33,394 nucleotides of DNA. Source: Sphingomonas sp. PR090111-T3T-6A (lineage in GTDB: Bacteria > Pseudomonadota > Alphaproteobacteria > Sphingomonadales > Sphingomonadaceae). The translations under genes were made by a program, and so were the position numbers. Under the pieces are notes generated by a model. That model was not told the origin of the DNA and did not search any database. It worked only from the letters and a program-made list of their open reading frames with translations. The stretch is from contig NZ_AORL01000006.1 in the NCBI RefSeq assembly GCF_000383095.1, positions 1 through 33,394 of the forward strand, given 5' to 3'. The number at the start of each line of letters is the position of its first letter. Within the stretch, counting starts at the first letter, position 1. This document shows positions 8,366-16,782 of the stretch, in pieces.

Positions 8366-9586
8366 TCAGGCCGCCTGGCGCAGCTCCAGCTCCAGCCTGT
8401 CCCAGATCTCGACGAGGGCCTGGGTCAGCTCCTGCATCATCTCTTCGGTGTGGCTGGGGCCGGGCGTGAAGCGCAGACGCTCCAGCCCACGCGGCACCGT
8501 CGGATAATTGATCGGCTGAACGTAGACGCCGTACTCGGCGAGCAGGATGTCGCTGATCTTCTTGGTCTTCACCGGATCGCCGACGAGCAGCGGCACGATG
8601 TGCGTCGTCGACGGCATCACCGGCAGGCCGGACTCCGCGAACAGGCGCTTCAACATCGCCGCCGCCGCCTGCTGGCCGTCGCGCTCGGCGGAGCTGGATT
8701 TCAGATGCCGCACGCTCGCCAGCACGCCCGCCACCAGCACGGGGGCCAGCGAGGTCGTGAAGATGAAGCCCGGCGCATAGGAGCGGATCACGTCGATCAC
8801 CACGCGATCGGCCGCGATATAGCCGCCCATCACGCCGAACGCCTTGGCCAGCGTCCCCTCGATCACGGTGATGCGGTGCGCCACGCCGTCGCGCTCGGAG
8901 ATGCCGCCGCCATGCGCGCCGTACATGCCGACCGCGTGGACCTCGTCGAGATAGGTCAGCGCATTATACTTGTCGGCGAGGTCGCAGATCGCGGCGATCG
9001 GGGCGACGTCGCCGTCCATCGAATAGACACTCTCGAAGGCGATCAGCTTGGGCACGGCAGGATCGTCGGCAGCCAGCAGCTCTTCGAGATGGGCGAGGTC
9101 GTTGTGGCGGAAGACGCGCTTCTCGCAGCCCGAATTGCGGATGCCCGCGATCATCGAAGCGTGGTTCAACTCGTCGGAATAGATGATGCAGCCGGGCAGG
9201 ATCTTGGCCAGCGTCGCCAGCGTCGCCTCGTTCGAGACATAGCCCGAGGTGAAGAGCAGCGCGCCTTCCTTGCCGTGGAGATCGGCCAGCTCGGCTTCGA
9301 GATCGATATGGTAATGCGTGTTGCCGCCGATGTTGCGCGTGCCGCCGGCGCCCGCGCCGACGTCGTGCAGCGCCTCTTCCATCGCGGCGATCACCTTGGG
9401 ATGCTGGCCCATCGAGAGATAGTCGTTCGAGCACCACACCGTGATCGGCTTGGGGCCGTTATGACCCGCGAAGCAGCGCGCGTTCGGGAACATGCCCTTG
9501 TTGCGCAGGATGTCGATGAAGACCCGGTAGCGGCCCTCTGCATGAAGCCGGTCGATCGCTTGGGTGAATACGCGCTGATAGTCCAA
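8366..9586 (-). CDS. hemA: 5-aminolevulinate synthase
   Basis: A PLP enzyme that condenses glycine and succinyl-CoA to 5-aminolevulinate, the first step of heme synthesis by the C4 (Shemin) route typical of Alphaproteobacteria. I place the start at the TTG at 9586: it has AGGAG eight bases upstream, gives 406 residues beginning (M)[20 protein letters not shown], and puts the PLP lysine ([15 protein letters not shown]) at residue 248, the position I recall for the Rhodobacter enzyme. An ATG 16 codons upstream lacks family similarity. Other marks are [25 protein letters not shown] and [14 protein letters not shown] strong dyad lies 53 bases upstream (9639-9674). murI precedes it in the same direction, 114 bases away. 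Confidence 0.97.
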   Translation of the reverse strand: MDYQRVFTQAIDRLHAEGRYRVFIDILRNKGMFPNARCFAGHNGPKPITVWCSNDYLSMGQHPKVIAAMEEALHDVGAGAGGTRNIGGNTHYHIDLEAELADLHGKEGALLFTSGYVSNEATLATLAKILPGCIIYSDELNHASMIAGIRNSGCEKRVFRHNDLAHLEELLAADDPAVPKLIAFESVYSMDGDVAPIAAICDLADKYNALTYLDEVHAVGMYGAHGGGISERDGVAHRITVIEGTLAKAFGVMGGYIAADRVVIDVIRSYAPGFIFTTSLAPVLVAGVLASVRHLKSSSAERDGQQAAAAMLKRLFAESGLPVMPSTTHIVPLLVGDPVKTKKISDILLAEYGVYVQPINYPTVPRGLERLRFTPGPSHTEEMMQELTQALVEIWDRLELELRQAA

Positions 9587-9638
9587 AGCCGTCGTCTCCT
9601 GGCCAGCGGGCCATGTGCTCGCCATTACAGCCACGGCC

Positions 9639-9674
9639 TCGATAATTCCACCAGAGAGACGGTGGAAATATCGA
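9639..9674. promoter_or_regulatory. 14-bp imperfect dyad between murI and hemA
   Basis: TCGATAATTCCACC (9639-9652) and GGTGGAAATATCGA (9661-9674) are inverted repeats matching at 13 of 14 positions, with spacer AGAGAGAC. On the minus strand it begins 26 bases after the murI stop and ends 52 bases before the hemA TTG. No T-run follows, so a simple intrinsic terminator is unlikely. It is AT-richer than its surroundings, as operators often are. It could be an operator for hemA, a terminator-like hairpin for murI, or an RNA leader element. Function is inferred from position only. Confidence 0.6.
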
Positions 9675-9700
9675 TCAAAGCGATCAGATTCGTCGAAGGA

Positions 9701-10495
9701 TCATAGCCTCTCGATCCGGCCGAGACCCCGTGCGGCGAGCGTGGGCTCCAGCGCGGAAACATCGGCATCGGAGGTGAAGACCGCAATCCCTTGCGACGGC
9801 TGTTCGGGCCAGGGCTGCCCCTGCGTCAGCGTGACGACGCGGCGTGCGATGCCTTCCGCTCCGTCCACGAAGGCCAGCGGGCGGGGCGAGGCGGCGGCGA
9901 GCTGCCCCGCCACCAGCGGGAAATGCGTGCAGGCGAGCACCACCGTGTCGATCGCCTCGCCGCCCGGCTGGTCGAACAGGCCGGCCATGACCTCGCGATA
10001 ATCTTCGGCATCGCCCGGATTGCCACGCAGCGCCGCCTCGGCCAGCTCGACCAATCGCGCCGAGCCGTGGCGGACCACGGCACAGTCGGCCGCGAACTCG
10101 GCGGCGAGGCGGTCGACATAAGGCTGGCGGACGGTGGCGTTGGTGCCGAGCACGCCGATCGCGCGAGTCGTGCTGGCGAGCGCGGCGGGCTTGATCGCGG
10201 GCACGGTGCCGACGATCGGCAGGTCGAGCGCAGCACGCACGGCGGCGAGCGCGATGGTCGACGCGGTGTTGCAGGCGATCACCACCAGCCTCGGGCGATA
10301 GCGCTCCACCAGCCGGCCCAGCAGCGCGGGCACGCGGGCCGCGATCTCCGCCTCGCTCTTGGTGCCATAAGGAAAGCCGCCGGAATCCGCGACATAGACA
10401 ATCGGGGCGGTCGGTAGTCGCCGGCGGATGGCGTCGAGGACGGACAATCCGCCCACACCGGAATCGAACACAAGGAGCGGGCGTTGGGCGTCCAT
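9701..10495 (-). CDS. murI: glutamate racemase
   Basis: Makes D-glutamate for peptidoglycan. The 264-residue protein opens MDAQRPLLVFDSGVGGLSVL. It carries the two catalytic cysteines: C75 in VVIACNTAST and C189 in VVLACTHFPLV. Also present are ADSGGFPYG and VGTVPAIKPA. The ATG at 10495 matches the family N terminus, although AAAGG abuts it too closely for an ideal Shine-Dalgarno. The open frame extends a further 59 codons upstream through the plsY promoter region without similarity. It is divergent from plsY and followed by hemA on the same strand. Confidence 0.95.
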   Translation of the reverse strand: MDAQRPLLVFDSGVGGLSVLDAIRRRLPTAPIVYVADSGGFPYGTKSEAEIAARVPALLGRLVERYRPRLVVIACNTASTIALAAVRAALDLPIVGTVPAIKPAALASTTRAIGVLGTNATVRQPYVDRLAAEFAADCAVVRHGSARLVELAEAALRGNPGDAEDYREVMAGLFDQPGGEAIDTVVLACTHFPLVAGQLAAASPRPLAFVDGAEGIARRVVTLTQGQPWPEQPSQGIAVFTSDADVSALEPTLAARGLGRIERL

Positions 10496-10578
10496 CCTTT
10501 CGCGATCTAGAGCGGTTTGGGCCGCGAGGGAAGCCGGGCGCGATGCCCTCGTTTCGGCGCGGAAATACACCCAGATTG

Positions 10579-10606
10579 TTGCGCTTGCGGTCGCAAGCCC
10601 TATGAT
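10579..10606 (+). promoter_or_regulatory. plsY promoter with a dyad in the spacer
   Basis: TTGCGC (10579-10584) and TATGAT (10601-10606) with a 16-bp spacer make a good sigma-70-type promoter, about 27 bases before the plsY TTG start. The spacer is almost filled by a perfect dyad, GCTTGCG-GT-CGCAAGC (10583-10598). A protein bound there would cover the promoter. The promoter is predicted by eye and the regulator is unknown. Confidence 0.5.
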
Positions 10607-10632
10607 TGGTCGGACAACCGGGGGATCGACTT

Positions 10633-11259
10633 TTGACGGCAACGAACTGGCTGGTGCTGGGCGCCGCAGCATTGCTGGGTTATCTGCTGGGTTCGATCCC
10701 GTTCGGCCTGCTCGTCACGCGGGCTGGCGGCGCGCAGGACCCGCGCACCATCGGCTCGGGCAATATCGGCGCCACCAACGTGCTGCGCACCGGCCACAAG
10801 GGGCTGGCGGCGGCGACGCTGCTGCTCGATGCGGCGAAGGGCGCGGTGGCGGTGATCATCGCCGGATATATCTGGCCCGATCCTCTGCCGCCTTCGCTCC
10901 CGGCGATCCTGGCGGGCGCCTTCGCGTTCCTCGGCCATGTCTATCCGGTCTGGCTGCGCTTCAAGGGCGGCAAGGGCGTGGCGACCTTCCTCGGCATCGC
11001 GCTGGCGTTGAGCTGGCCGTGCGGACTGGCCTTCGCGCTGGTGTGGCTGGCGGCGTTCGCGGTGACGCGGCACAGTTCGGTCGGCGGGATGACCGCCGCG
11101 ATCGCCACGCCGGTGACGGCGGCGATCATCAACCGATCGGACCTGACGCTCGTCTTCCTGCTGCTGGCGTTGATCGTGCTGTGGAAGCACCGCGCCAATG
11201 TCGAGCGGCTGCTCGACGGGACGGAGCCCCGCTTCGGCAGCGGAAGCGGTAGCCGCTGA
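10633..11259 (+). CDS. plsY: acyl-phosphate:glycerol-3-phosphate acyltransferase
   Basis: An integral inner-membrane enzyme that acylates glycerol-3-phosphate at sn-1 using acyl phosphate, the first committed step of phospholipid synthesis with PlsX. The 208-residue protein has about five membrane segments and the three conserved PlsY blocks: LLGSIPFGLLVTR (about 15-27), RTIGSGNIGATNVLRTGHKG (39-58) and LRFKGGKGVATFLG. The TTG at 10633 follows GGGGGATCGACTT and yields the usual length; another TTG at 10606 would add nine residues but falls in the -10 box. dprA starts four bases after its stop, a pairing common in Alphaproteobacteria. Confidence 0.95.
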   Translation: MTATNWLVLGAAALLGYLLGSIPFGLLVTRAGGAQDPRTIGSGNIGATNVLRTGHKGLAAATLLLDAAKGAVAVIIAGYIWPDPLPPSLPAILAGAFAFLGHVYPVWLRFKGGKGVATFLGIALALSWPCGLAFALVWLAAFAVTRHSSVGGMTAAIATPVTAAIINRSDLTLVFLLLALIVLWKHRANVERLLDGTEPRFGSGSGSR

Positions 11260-11263
11260 TCCC

Positions 11264-12409
11264 ATGCACGGGGCGATCGACGAGTCGACCGGCCCCGGAG
11301 CCGCCCCGCGCGCTGTCCGCGAGGATCGTTTCGCACGCCTCCGCCTGATGCGGACCCCGACGGTCGGGCCGGTCACCTACGCCCAGCTCCTCGCGCGCTA
11401 CGGCACGGCGGCGGCCGCGCTGGAGGCGATCCCCGACATGGCGCGCAAGGGCGGGGGCAAGCCGCCGGCCGTGCCGTCTCGCGCCTCCGTGGAGAAGGAG
11501 GTGGCGGCGGTCGAAGCGGCGGGTGCGCGCTATCTGTTCCTCGGCCTGCCCGGCTATCCGGCGATGCTGGCCGCGACCAACGCGGCCCCGCCCGCGCTGA
11601 TCGTGCGGGGGCATCGGGCGCTGCTTGATCGGCCGGTGGTGGGCATGGTCGGCGCGCGCAACGCGTCCGCCGCCGCCTGCCGCTTCGCGCGCGGATTGGC
11701 CGCCGAGCTGGGCGCGCGGGGCGTCACCGTCGCATCGGGGCTGGCGCGCGGGATCGACACGGCGGCGCATCAGGGCTCGCTGGAGGCGGGGACGGTCGGC
11801 GTGATCGCGGGCGGCATCGATGTCGTCTACCCGCCCGAGAATGCCGGGTTGCAGGAAGAGATCGCGACGCGCGGCGTTCTCGTTGCCGAGCAACCGCCGG
11901 GCGTCGAGCCTCGCGCGCGGCATTTCCCCTATCGCAACCGCATCATCGCCGGCCTCGCGCAGGCAGTGCTGGTGGTGGAGGCGGCGCCCAAGTCCGGCTC
12001 GCTCATCACCGCGCGCTATGCCGGCGATTTCGGGCGGGAGGTGCTGGCGGTGCCGGGCTCGCCGCTCGATCCGCGTGCGCAGGGCTGCAACCAGCTCATC
12101 CGCGATGGCGCGACGCTGGTGCAGAGCGCGGACGATGTGCTGGAGGCGCTGCGTCCCATCGATCCGCGCGTGGCGCTGGCCGATCCGTCGGCGGGCGGCG
12201 GCTATGGCGCACCGCGAGTCATGGCGGATGCCGACGATGCGGACCGCGCGGCCGTGCTGGAGCTGCTCGGCGCGACGGCGGTGCCCATCGACGAGATCGT
12301 CCGCCAGTCACAACGGCCGCCCGCGATCGTGCAGACGGTGCTGCTGGAGCTGGAGCTGGCGGGGCGTCTCGCCCGCCATGCGGGGGGCCAGGTCAGCCTC
12401 GAGGGCTGA
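11264..12409 (+). CDS. dprA: DNA-processing protein DprA
   Basis: A cytoplasmic single-stranded-DNA-binding protein that loads RecA during natural transformation. The 381-residue protein has an N-terminal helix-hairpin/SAM-like region (LRLMRTPTVGPVTYAQLLARYG). The central Rossmann-like DprA domain includes GMVGARNASAAACRFARGLA, TVASGLARGIDTAAHQGSLE, GTVGVIAGGIDVVYPPEN and FPYRNRIIAGLAQAVLVVEA. A C-terminal winged-helix (DML1-like) domain covers about residues 310-378. ATG 11264 was chosen for its position four bases after the plsY stop; upstream codons would overlap plsY. DprA is often kept in genomes without known competence, so this gene alone does not prove transformability. Confidence 0.95.
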   Translation: MHGAIDESTGPGAAPRAVREDRFARLRLMRTPTVGPVTYAQLLARYGTAAAALEAIPDMARKGGGKPPAVPSRASVEKEVAAVEAAGARYLFLGLPGYPAMLAATNAAPPALIVRGHRALLDRPVVGMVGARNASAAACRFARGLAAELGARGVTVASGLARGIDTAAHQGSLEAGTVGVIAGGIDVVYPPENAGLQEEIATRGVLVAEQPPGVEPRARHFPYRNRIIAGLAQAVLVVEAAPKSGSLITARYAGDFGREVLAVPGSPLDPRAQGCNQLIRDGATLVQSADDVLEALRPIDPRVALADPSAGGGYGAPRVMADADDADRAAVLELLGATAVPIDEIVRQSQRPPAIVQTVLLELELAGRLARHAGGQVSLEG

Positions 12410-12427
12410 GCCCGGCCCGTCCGCTCG

Positions 12428-13159
12428 TCAGATCGGCTCGCCGGTGATGTCCGGCACGGGCTGGTCGCCCGCCATGAAGCGATAGACGACGCCTGCGATG
12501 ATCGCGCCGAGGATCGGGGCCACCCAGAACAGCCAGAGCTGATGCAGCGCCTCGCCGCCCACGAGCAGCGCCGGTCCGGTGCTGCGCGCCGGGTTGACCG
12601 AGGTGTTGGTGACGGGGATCGAGATCAGGTGGATCAGCGTCAGCGACAGCCCGATGGCGATCGGCGCGAAGCCCGAGGGCGCGCGCGTGTCGGTGGAGCC
12701 GAGGATGACGATCAGGAAGCCGAAGGTCATCACCACCTCGCACACGAAGGCGGCGTGGAGCGCATAGCCGCCCGGCGAGAGCGGGCCGTAGCCGTCCACC
12801 GCGAGGCCGTTAGGGGCGAGTTCGTAGCCCGGCTTGCCGCTGGCGATGCACCAGATGAGTGCCGCCGCGAGGGTGGCGCCGATCAGTTGCGCGATGATGT
12901 AGGGGATGATGTCGGACGCCGGGAAGCGCTTGCCTGCCCACAGCCCGATCGTCACCGCCGGATTGAGGTGACAGCCCGAGATATGGCCGATCGAATAGGC
13001 CATGGTGAGCACGGTCAGCCCGAAGGCCAGCGCCACGCCGGCGAATCCGATGCCGAGCGATGGGAAGGCCGCCGCGAACACCGCGCTGCCGCAGCCGCCC
13101 AGCACCAGCCAGAATGTTCCGAGTAATTCCGCGAAAAGCCGCTTGGGCAGGGGTACCAT
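12428..13159 (-). CDS. aqpZ: aquaporin Z water channel
   Basis: A tetrameric inner-membrane channel of the MIP family. The 243-residue protein has six membrane segments and both pore motifs: NPA at 66-68 (HLNPAVTIG) and 189-191 ([13 protein letters not shown]). The aromatic/arginine filter is F46, H177, T186 and R192, the water-selective set of E. coli AqpZ (F43, H174, T183, R189), rather than a glycerol-facilitator set. ATG 13159 follows GGAGGACAGAT; the longer open frame upstream is not similar to the family. It converges on dprA with an 18-base gap and is divergent from topA across 196 bp. Confidence 0.97.
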   Translation of the reverse strand: MVPLPKRLFAELLGTFWLVLGGCGSAVFAAAFPSLGIGFAGVALAFGLTVLTMAYSIGHISGCHLNPAVTIGLWAGKRFPASDIIPYIIAQLIGATLAAALIWCIASGKPGYELAPNGLAVDGYGPLSPGGYALHAAFVCEVVMTFGFLIVILGSTDTRAPSGFAPIAIGLSLTLIHLISIPVTNTSVNPARSTGPALLVGGEALHQLWLFWVAPILGAIIAGVVYRFMAGDQPVPDITGEPI

Positions 13160-13355
13160 ATCTGTCCTCCCTCCAGGCGCTCTGGCGATGGTTGTGCAGT
13201 TCTGGTCCCGCCGAAGCGCGGCCGGATCATATCCTAAGCGTAACAAGGCGCAACTAGGGCGAAATGACGGGTTGGACGTGGCCGAACCGCTTGACGGACC
13301 GGCCGCGGCCTCGCCACCCTCGTACGCGTACACGTGAAGGAAGCGCCTGAACGCC

Positions 13356-15911
13356 ATGAAGCTCGTCGTCGTCGAATCTCCCGCCAAGGCCAAGACCATC
13401 GAGAAATATCTCGGTTCGGGATACCGGGTGCTCGCCTCCTACGGCCATGTCCGCGATCTGCCGGCCAAGGACGGCTCGGTGAACCCGGACGAAGGCTTCG
13501 CGATGGAATGGGAGGCCTATGCCGACAAGGCGCGGCAGCTCAAGGCCATCACCGACGAGGCCAAGGATGCCGACGCGCTGATTCTCGCGACCGACCCTGA
13601 TCGCGAGGGCGAGGCGATCTCGTGGCATGTGCAGGAGGTGCTGAAGAAGCGCCGCGCGCTGCCCAAGGACACCAAGCGCGTCACCTTCAACGCGATCACC
13701 AAGCCCGCCGTGCTGAAGGCGATGGCCGAGCCCCGCGATCTCGACGAGGATCTGATCGACGCCTACCGGGCGCGCCGCGCGCTCGATTATCTGGTGGGCT
13801 TCACGCTCTCGCCGGTGCTGTGGCGCAAGCTTCCGGGCGCCAAGTCGGCGGGGCGCGTGCAGTCGGTGGCGCTGCGCCTCGTGGTGGATCGCGAGCGTGA
13901 GATCGAGGCGTTCCGCGCGCAGGAATATTGGTCGGTCACGGCCGACATGGAGCAGGATGCCGTCCCCTTCGCCGCCCGTCTGGTGAAGTGGAAGGGCGAG
14001 AAGGTCGAACGCCTCTCGATCGGCCAGCAGGGCGATGCCGAGGCCGCGAAGAAGGATGTCGAGGCGGCGCGCCTCGCGGTGGTGTCGGTCGAGACCAAGC
14101 CGCTCACCCGCAATCCGCCGCCGCCCTTCACCACCTCGACGCTCCAGCAGGAGGCGGCGCGCAAGCTCGGCTTCTCGGCCAGCCACACGATGCGGGTCGC
14201 GCAGGGGCTCTACGAGGACGGCCTCATCACCTACATGCGTACCGACGGCGTGCAGATGGACGAAAGCGCCATCTCGGCGGCGAGGCTGGCGATCGCGGAG
14301 CGCTATGACGGCGGCTACGTCCCCGACAAGCCGCGGCAGTATCAGACCAAGGCGAAGAACGCGCAGGAAGCCCACGAAGCGATCCGCCCGACCGACTTCT
14401 CGCGCGATCGCGCCGCCTCGGGCGATCATGCCCGCCTCTACGAGCTGGTCTTCAAGCGCGCGCTGGCGAGCCAGATGGCGTCCGCGCGTCTGGAGCGCAC
14501 CACGGTCGATTTCGCCGACGGCACTGGCCAGCTCGGGCTTCGCGCGACGGGTCAGGTCGTGCTCTTCCCCGGTTATCTCGCGCTCTACGAGGAAGGTCGC
14601 GACGACGAGGGCGACGAGGAGAGCCGTCGCCTGCCGCGCCTCAAGGACGGCGACTCGCCGGCCGTGAAGGGGGTGCGCGCCGAGCAGCACTTCACCCAGC
14701 CGCCGCCCCGCTTCTCCGAGGCCAGTCTCGTCAAGAAGATGGAGGAATTGGGCATCGGCCGCCCGTCCACCTATGCGTCGATTCTCCAGACGATCAAGGA
14801 TCGCGAATATGTGCGGATCGAGAAGAACCGCTTCCACGCCGAGGAGAGCGGCCGTCTGGTGACGGCGTTCCTCGAGCGATTCTTCGAGAAATATGTGAGC
14901 TTCGACTTCACCGCCGAGCTGGAGGAGGAGCTGGACGACATCTCCGGCGGCCGTGCCCAGTGGCAGGCGGTGCTGGAAGCCTTCTGGCGGGACTTCAAGC
15001 CCAAGACCGCCGAAGTGATGGAGCAGAAGCCGTCCGAGGTGACGGCGGAGCTCGACCAGTTCCTCGCGCCCTATCTCTTCCCGGACAAGGGCGACGGCAG
15101 CGATCCGCGCCTCTGCCCGGCGTGCCATGAGGGCAGGCTCGCGCTGCGCGGCGGCCGGTTCGGCGCGTTCATCGCCTGCTCCAATTACCCGGAGTGCAAG
15201 TTCACCCGCCGCTTCGCCCAGCCGGGCGGCGCCAACGAGGGCGCGGACAGCGGGCCGGAGGAACTCGGCACCGATCCCGCGACCGGCGAGGCGATCACCA
15301 AGCGTTCGGGCCGTTTCGGTCCGTATATCCAGCTTGGCGAGGGCAAGGAGGCGAAGCGCTCGTCCATCCCCAAGGACATCGCCGCGCTCGATCTGGAGAT
15401 GGCGATAAAGCTGCTGTCGCTCCCGCGCACGGTCGGCAATCATCCGGAGTCGGGTAAGCCGGTGACGGCGTCGATTGGCCGCTACGGCCCCTATCTGGCG
15501 CATGATGGCAAATATGCGCGGCTGACCTCGACGGCGGACGTGTTCGAGACGGGCATGAACGCCGCCGTGGTGAAGCTCGCCGAAGCGGCGGCCGGTGGCG
15601 GTCGCCGTACGGGCGCCAGCCGCGAGCCGCTGGCGGTGCTGGGTGCGCATCCGGACGGTGGCGCGGAGGTGAAGGTGATGGAAGGGCGCTTCGGCCCCTA
15701 TGTCACCGACGGCACCACCAACGCGACGCTGCCCAAGGGCCGCGAACCGAAGGAGCTGACGCTGGACGAGGCGGTCCAGCTCCTCGCAGAGCGCGCCGCC
15801 AAGGCGCCGGCCAAGGGCAAGAAGAAGGCCGCGCCGAAGAAAGCGCCGGCCAAGAAGGCCGCACCCAAGAAGGCCGCGTCGAAGAAGGCCGCCGCTACGA
15901 CCGGGGAGTAA
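13356..15911 (+). CDS. topA: DNA topoisomerase I (type IA)
   Basis: Relaxes negative supercoils by single-strand passage. The 851-residue protein starts with the Toprim domain ([20 protein letters not shown]; acidic D80-x-D82-x-E84 in [11 protein letters not shown]). The active-site tyrosine Y293 lies in [10 protein letters not shown], with the [18 protein letters not shown] block before it. One zinc ribbon (CPAC...CSNYPEC) lies near residues 586-617. Topo-C repeats follow ([36 protein letters not shown]). The last 35 or so residues are a lysine/alanine/proline-rich basic tail, common in alphaproteobacterial TopA and likely to contact DNA. GAAGGAAG precedes the ATG; a GTACGCGTAC palindrome lies 25 bases upstream. 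Confidence 0.98.
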   Translation: MKLVVVESPAKAKTIEKYLGSGYRVLASYGHVRDLPAKDGSVNPDEGFAMEWEAYADKARQLKAITDEAKDADALILATDPDREGEAISWHVQEVLKKRRALPKDTKRVTFNAITKPAVLKAMAEPRDLDEDLIDAYRARRALDYLVGFTLSPVLWRKLPGAKSAGRVQSVALRLVVDREREIEAFRAQEYWSVTADMEQDAVPFAARLVKWKGEKVERLSIGQQGDAEAAKKDVEAARLAVVSVETKPLTRNPPPPFTTSTLQQEAARKLGFSASHTMRVAQGLYEDGLITYMRTDGVQMDESAISAARLAIAERYDGGYVPDKPRQYQTKAKNAQEAHEAIRPTDFSRDRAASGDHARLYELVFKRALASQMASARLERTTVDFADGTGQLGLRATGQVVLFPGYLALYEEGRDDEGDEESRRLPRLKDGDSPAVKGVRAEQHFTQPPPRFSEASLVKKMEELGIGRPSTYASILQTIKDREYVRIEKNRFHAEESGRLVTAFLERFFEKYVSFDFTAELEEELDDISGGRAQWQAVLEAFWRDFKPKTAEVMEQKPSEVTAELDQFLAPYLFPDKGDGSDPRLCPACHEGRLALRGGRFGAFIACSNYPECKFTRRFAQPGGANEGADSGPEELGTDPATGEAITKRSGRFGPYIQLGEGKEAKRSSIPKDIAALDLEMAIKLLSLPRTVGNHPESGKPVTASIGRYGPYLAHDGKYARLTSTADVFETGMNAAVVKLAEAAAGGGRRTGASREPLAVLGAHPDGGAEVKVMEGRFGPYVTDGTTNATLPKGREPKELTLDEAVQLLAERAAKAPAKGKKKAAPKKAPAKKAAPKKAASKKAAATTGE

Positions 15912-15934
15912 CAGAAGAACGCCTCACTTTGGTC

Positions 15935-15992
15935 TAAACAGGGGCGTGGAGGCGCGGCGGGTAAGTCGCTGTTTACCTTCATGGCCCCTGTT
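15935..15992 (+). other. leader with mutually exclusive base-pairings
   Basis: Between topA and the gene at 16022, AACAGGGGC (15937-15945) can pair with GCCCCTGTT (15984-15992). The overlapping TAAACAG (15935-15941) can instead pair with CTGTTTA (15969-15975). GGTAA (15960-15964) can pair with TTACC (15973-15977). These pairings exclude one another, as in attenuators or riboswitch-type leaders. No T-run follows. It may equally be a weak topA 3' hairpin. Confidence 0.4.
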
Positions 15993-16021
15993 GTGGCGGA
16001 GGAAAGTGGGGCGGGGCTGCC

Positions 16022-16411
16022 GTGAACATTATCCGCTACGATCGCGCGACGGACCGGGCCTTTATCCGCTGTAGCGGTTACTGGAATCTGACGGAGGCGG
16101 AGGAGTTCCGCGAGAAGATCCGCGCCGTCTGCTGGGCGGCCGAGATGTCGGGCCGATCCATGTCCATCCTCTGGAACATGATCGACTATGTGCCGCAGGG
16201 CGCCGAGATTCGCATGGTCAACATGCAGACCTTCGTGCTGCTCGGCAGGGCGTCGATCGACAAATTTGCGCTGGTGGTGCCGAGCGCGCTCGCCCGCTCG
16301 CAGATGCGCCGCCAGATCAGCCGGCTCGACTGCCAGTTCTTCATGGAACGAGAGCCGGCCATCCAATGGCTGGGCTGGACGGAACGGATGCCGATCGACT
16401 GCCCGGCCTGA
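16022..16411 (+). CDS. small protein of unknown function, possibly STAS/SpoIIAA-like
   Basis: A 129-residue soluble protein that I do not recognise. It starts (M)NIIRYDRATDRAFIRCSGYW and has strands, helices and spacing that recall the STAS/SpoIIAA-like fold: an N-terminal beta hairpin, a helix (LTEAEEFREKIRAVCWAAEM), a buried strand (MSILWNMIDYVPQG), a second helix (EIRMVNMQTFVLL) and a third strand (FALVVPSAL). A C-terminal part (QISRLDCQFFMEREPAIQWLG) resembles the tail of alphaproteobacterial proteins of this kind. The GTG at 16022 is preceded by GAGGAAAG and GGGG. It ends two bases before the convergent dsrE gene. The fold call is tentative. Confidence 0.7.
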   Translation: MNIIRYDRATDRAFIRCSGYWNLTEAEEFREKIRAVCWAAEMSGRSMSILWNMIDYVPQGAEIRMVNMQTFVLLGRASIDKFALVVPSALARSQMRRQISRLDCQFFMEREPAIQWLGWTERMPIDCPA

Positions 16412-16413
16412 TC

Positions 16414-16782
16414 TCAGGCGATCAGCAATCGATCCTCGTCGAGCGTCTGGAGCAGGCTCACCGGTCCGCCGAAGCCGATGCGCGGGTCCAGCATCGAGGC
16501 GTCCACGCACGTCAGATGAAGGCCGCTCTGGCAGGCGATCAGCTCGACGCCGAGGCCGAAGCCCTCCTCGATCATTTCCGCCAGCGTCGGCAGGCCGGCG
16601 GCGATATGGTCGATGTCGTGCGGCGCGGTGACCGGCGGCGTGAGCAGCGCCACGGCCGGACCCTGGCAGAAGACCCGCGCCCGCCCGCCGAGCGCCGCAT
16701 TCGCCATCGCCAGCGTCAGCGCCGCGCGGAGGCGTTCGGGGGCGGGCTCCGCGACGACGACGGTCAGCCCGCGCACGAACAC
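16414..16782 (-). CDS. DsrE-family protein
   Basis: A 122-residue alpha/beta protein of the DsrE/DsrF-like family, whose members act in sulfur transfer or bind persulfide on a cysteine. Cysteines sit at 39 (RVFCQGPAV), 84 and 92 (ELIACQSGLHLTC); the middle one is at the usual conserved place. Other marks are ALTLAMANAALGG and LPTLAEMIEEGFGLG. The GTG start at 16782 overlaps the 3' end of moeB by 19 bases; a second GTG at 16776 would shorten the overlap to 13. The overlap implies co-expression with the E1-like adenylyltransferase, so a role in sulfur relay is attractive but unproven. Confidence 0.8.
   Translation of the reverse strand: MFVRGLTVVVAEPAPERLRAALTLAMANAALGGRARVFCQGPAVALLTPPVTAPHDIDHIAAGLPTLAEMIEEGFGLGVELIACQSGLHLTCVDASMLDPRIGFGGPVSLLQTLDEDRLLIA

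Noticed and set aside
9665-9678. Possible FNR/FnrL-type box before hemA (GAAAT-ATCG-ATCAA)
   Set aside because: Only one half-site matches the TTGAT-N4-ATCAA consensus; it lies within the better-defined dyad, so I do not call an FNR site.
13254-15650. A 798-codon open frame antisense to topA
   Set aside because: Third-position GC bias in a high-GC genome opens long antisense frames; the translation is Arg/Leu/Gly/Ala-rich with no family motifs, while topA on the other strand is unmistakable.
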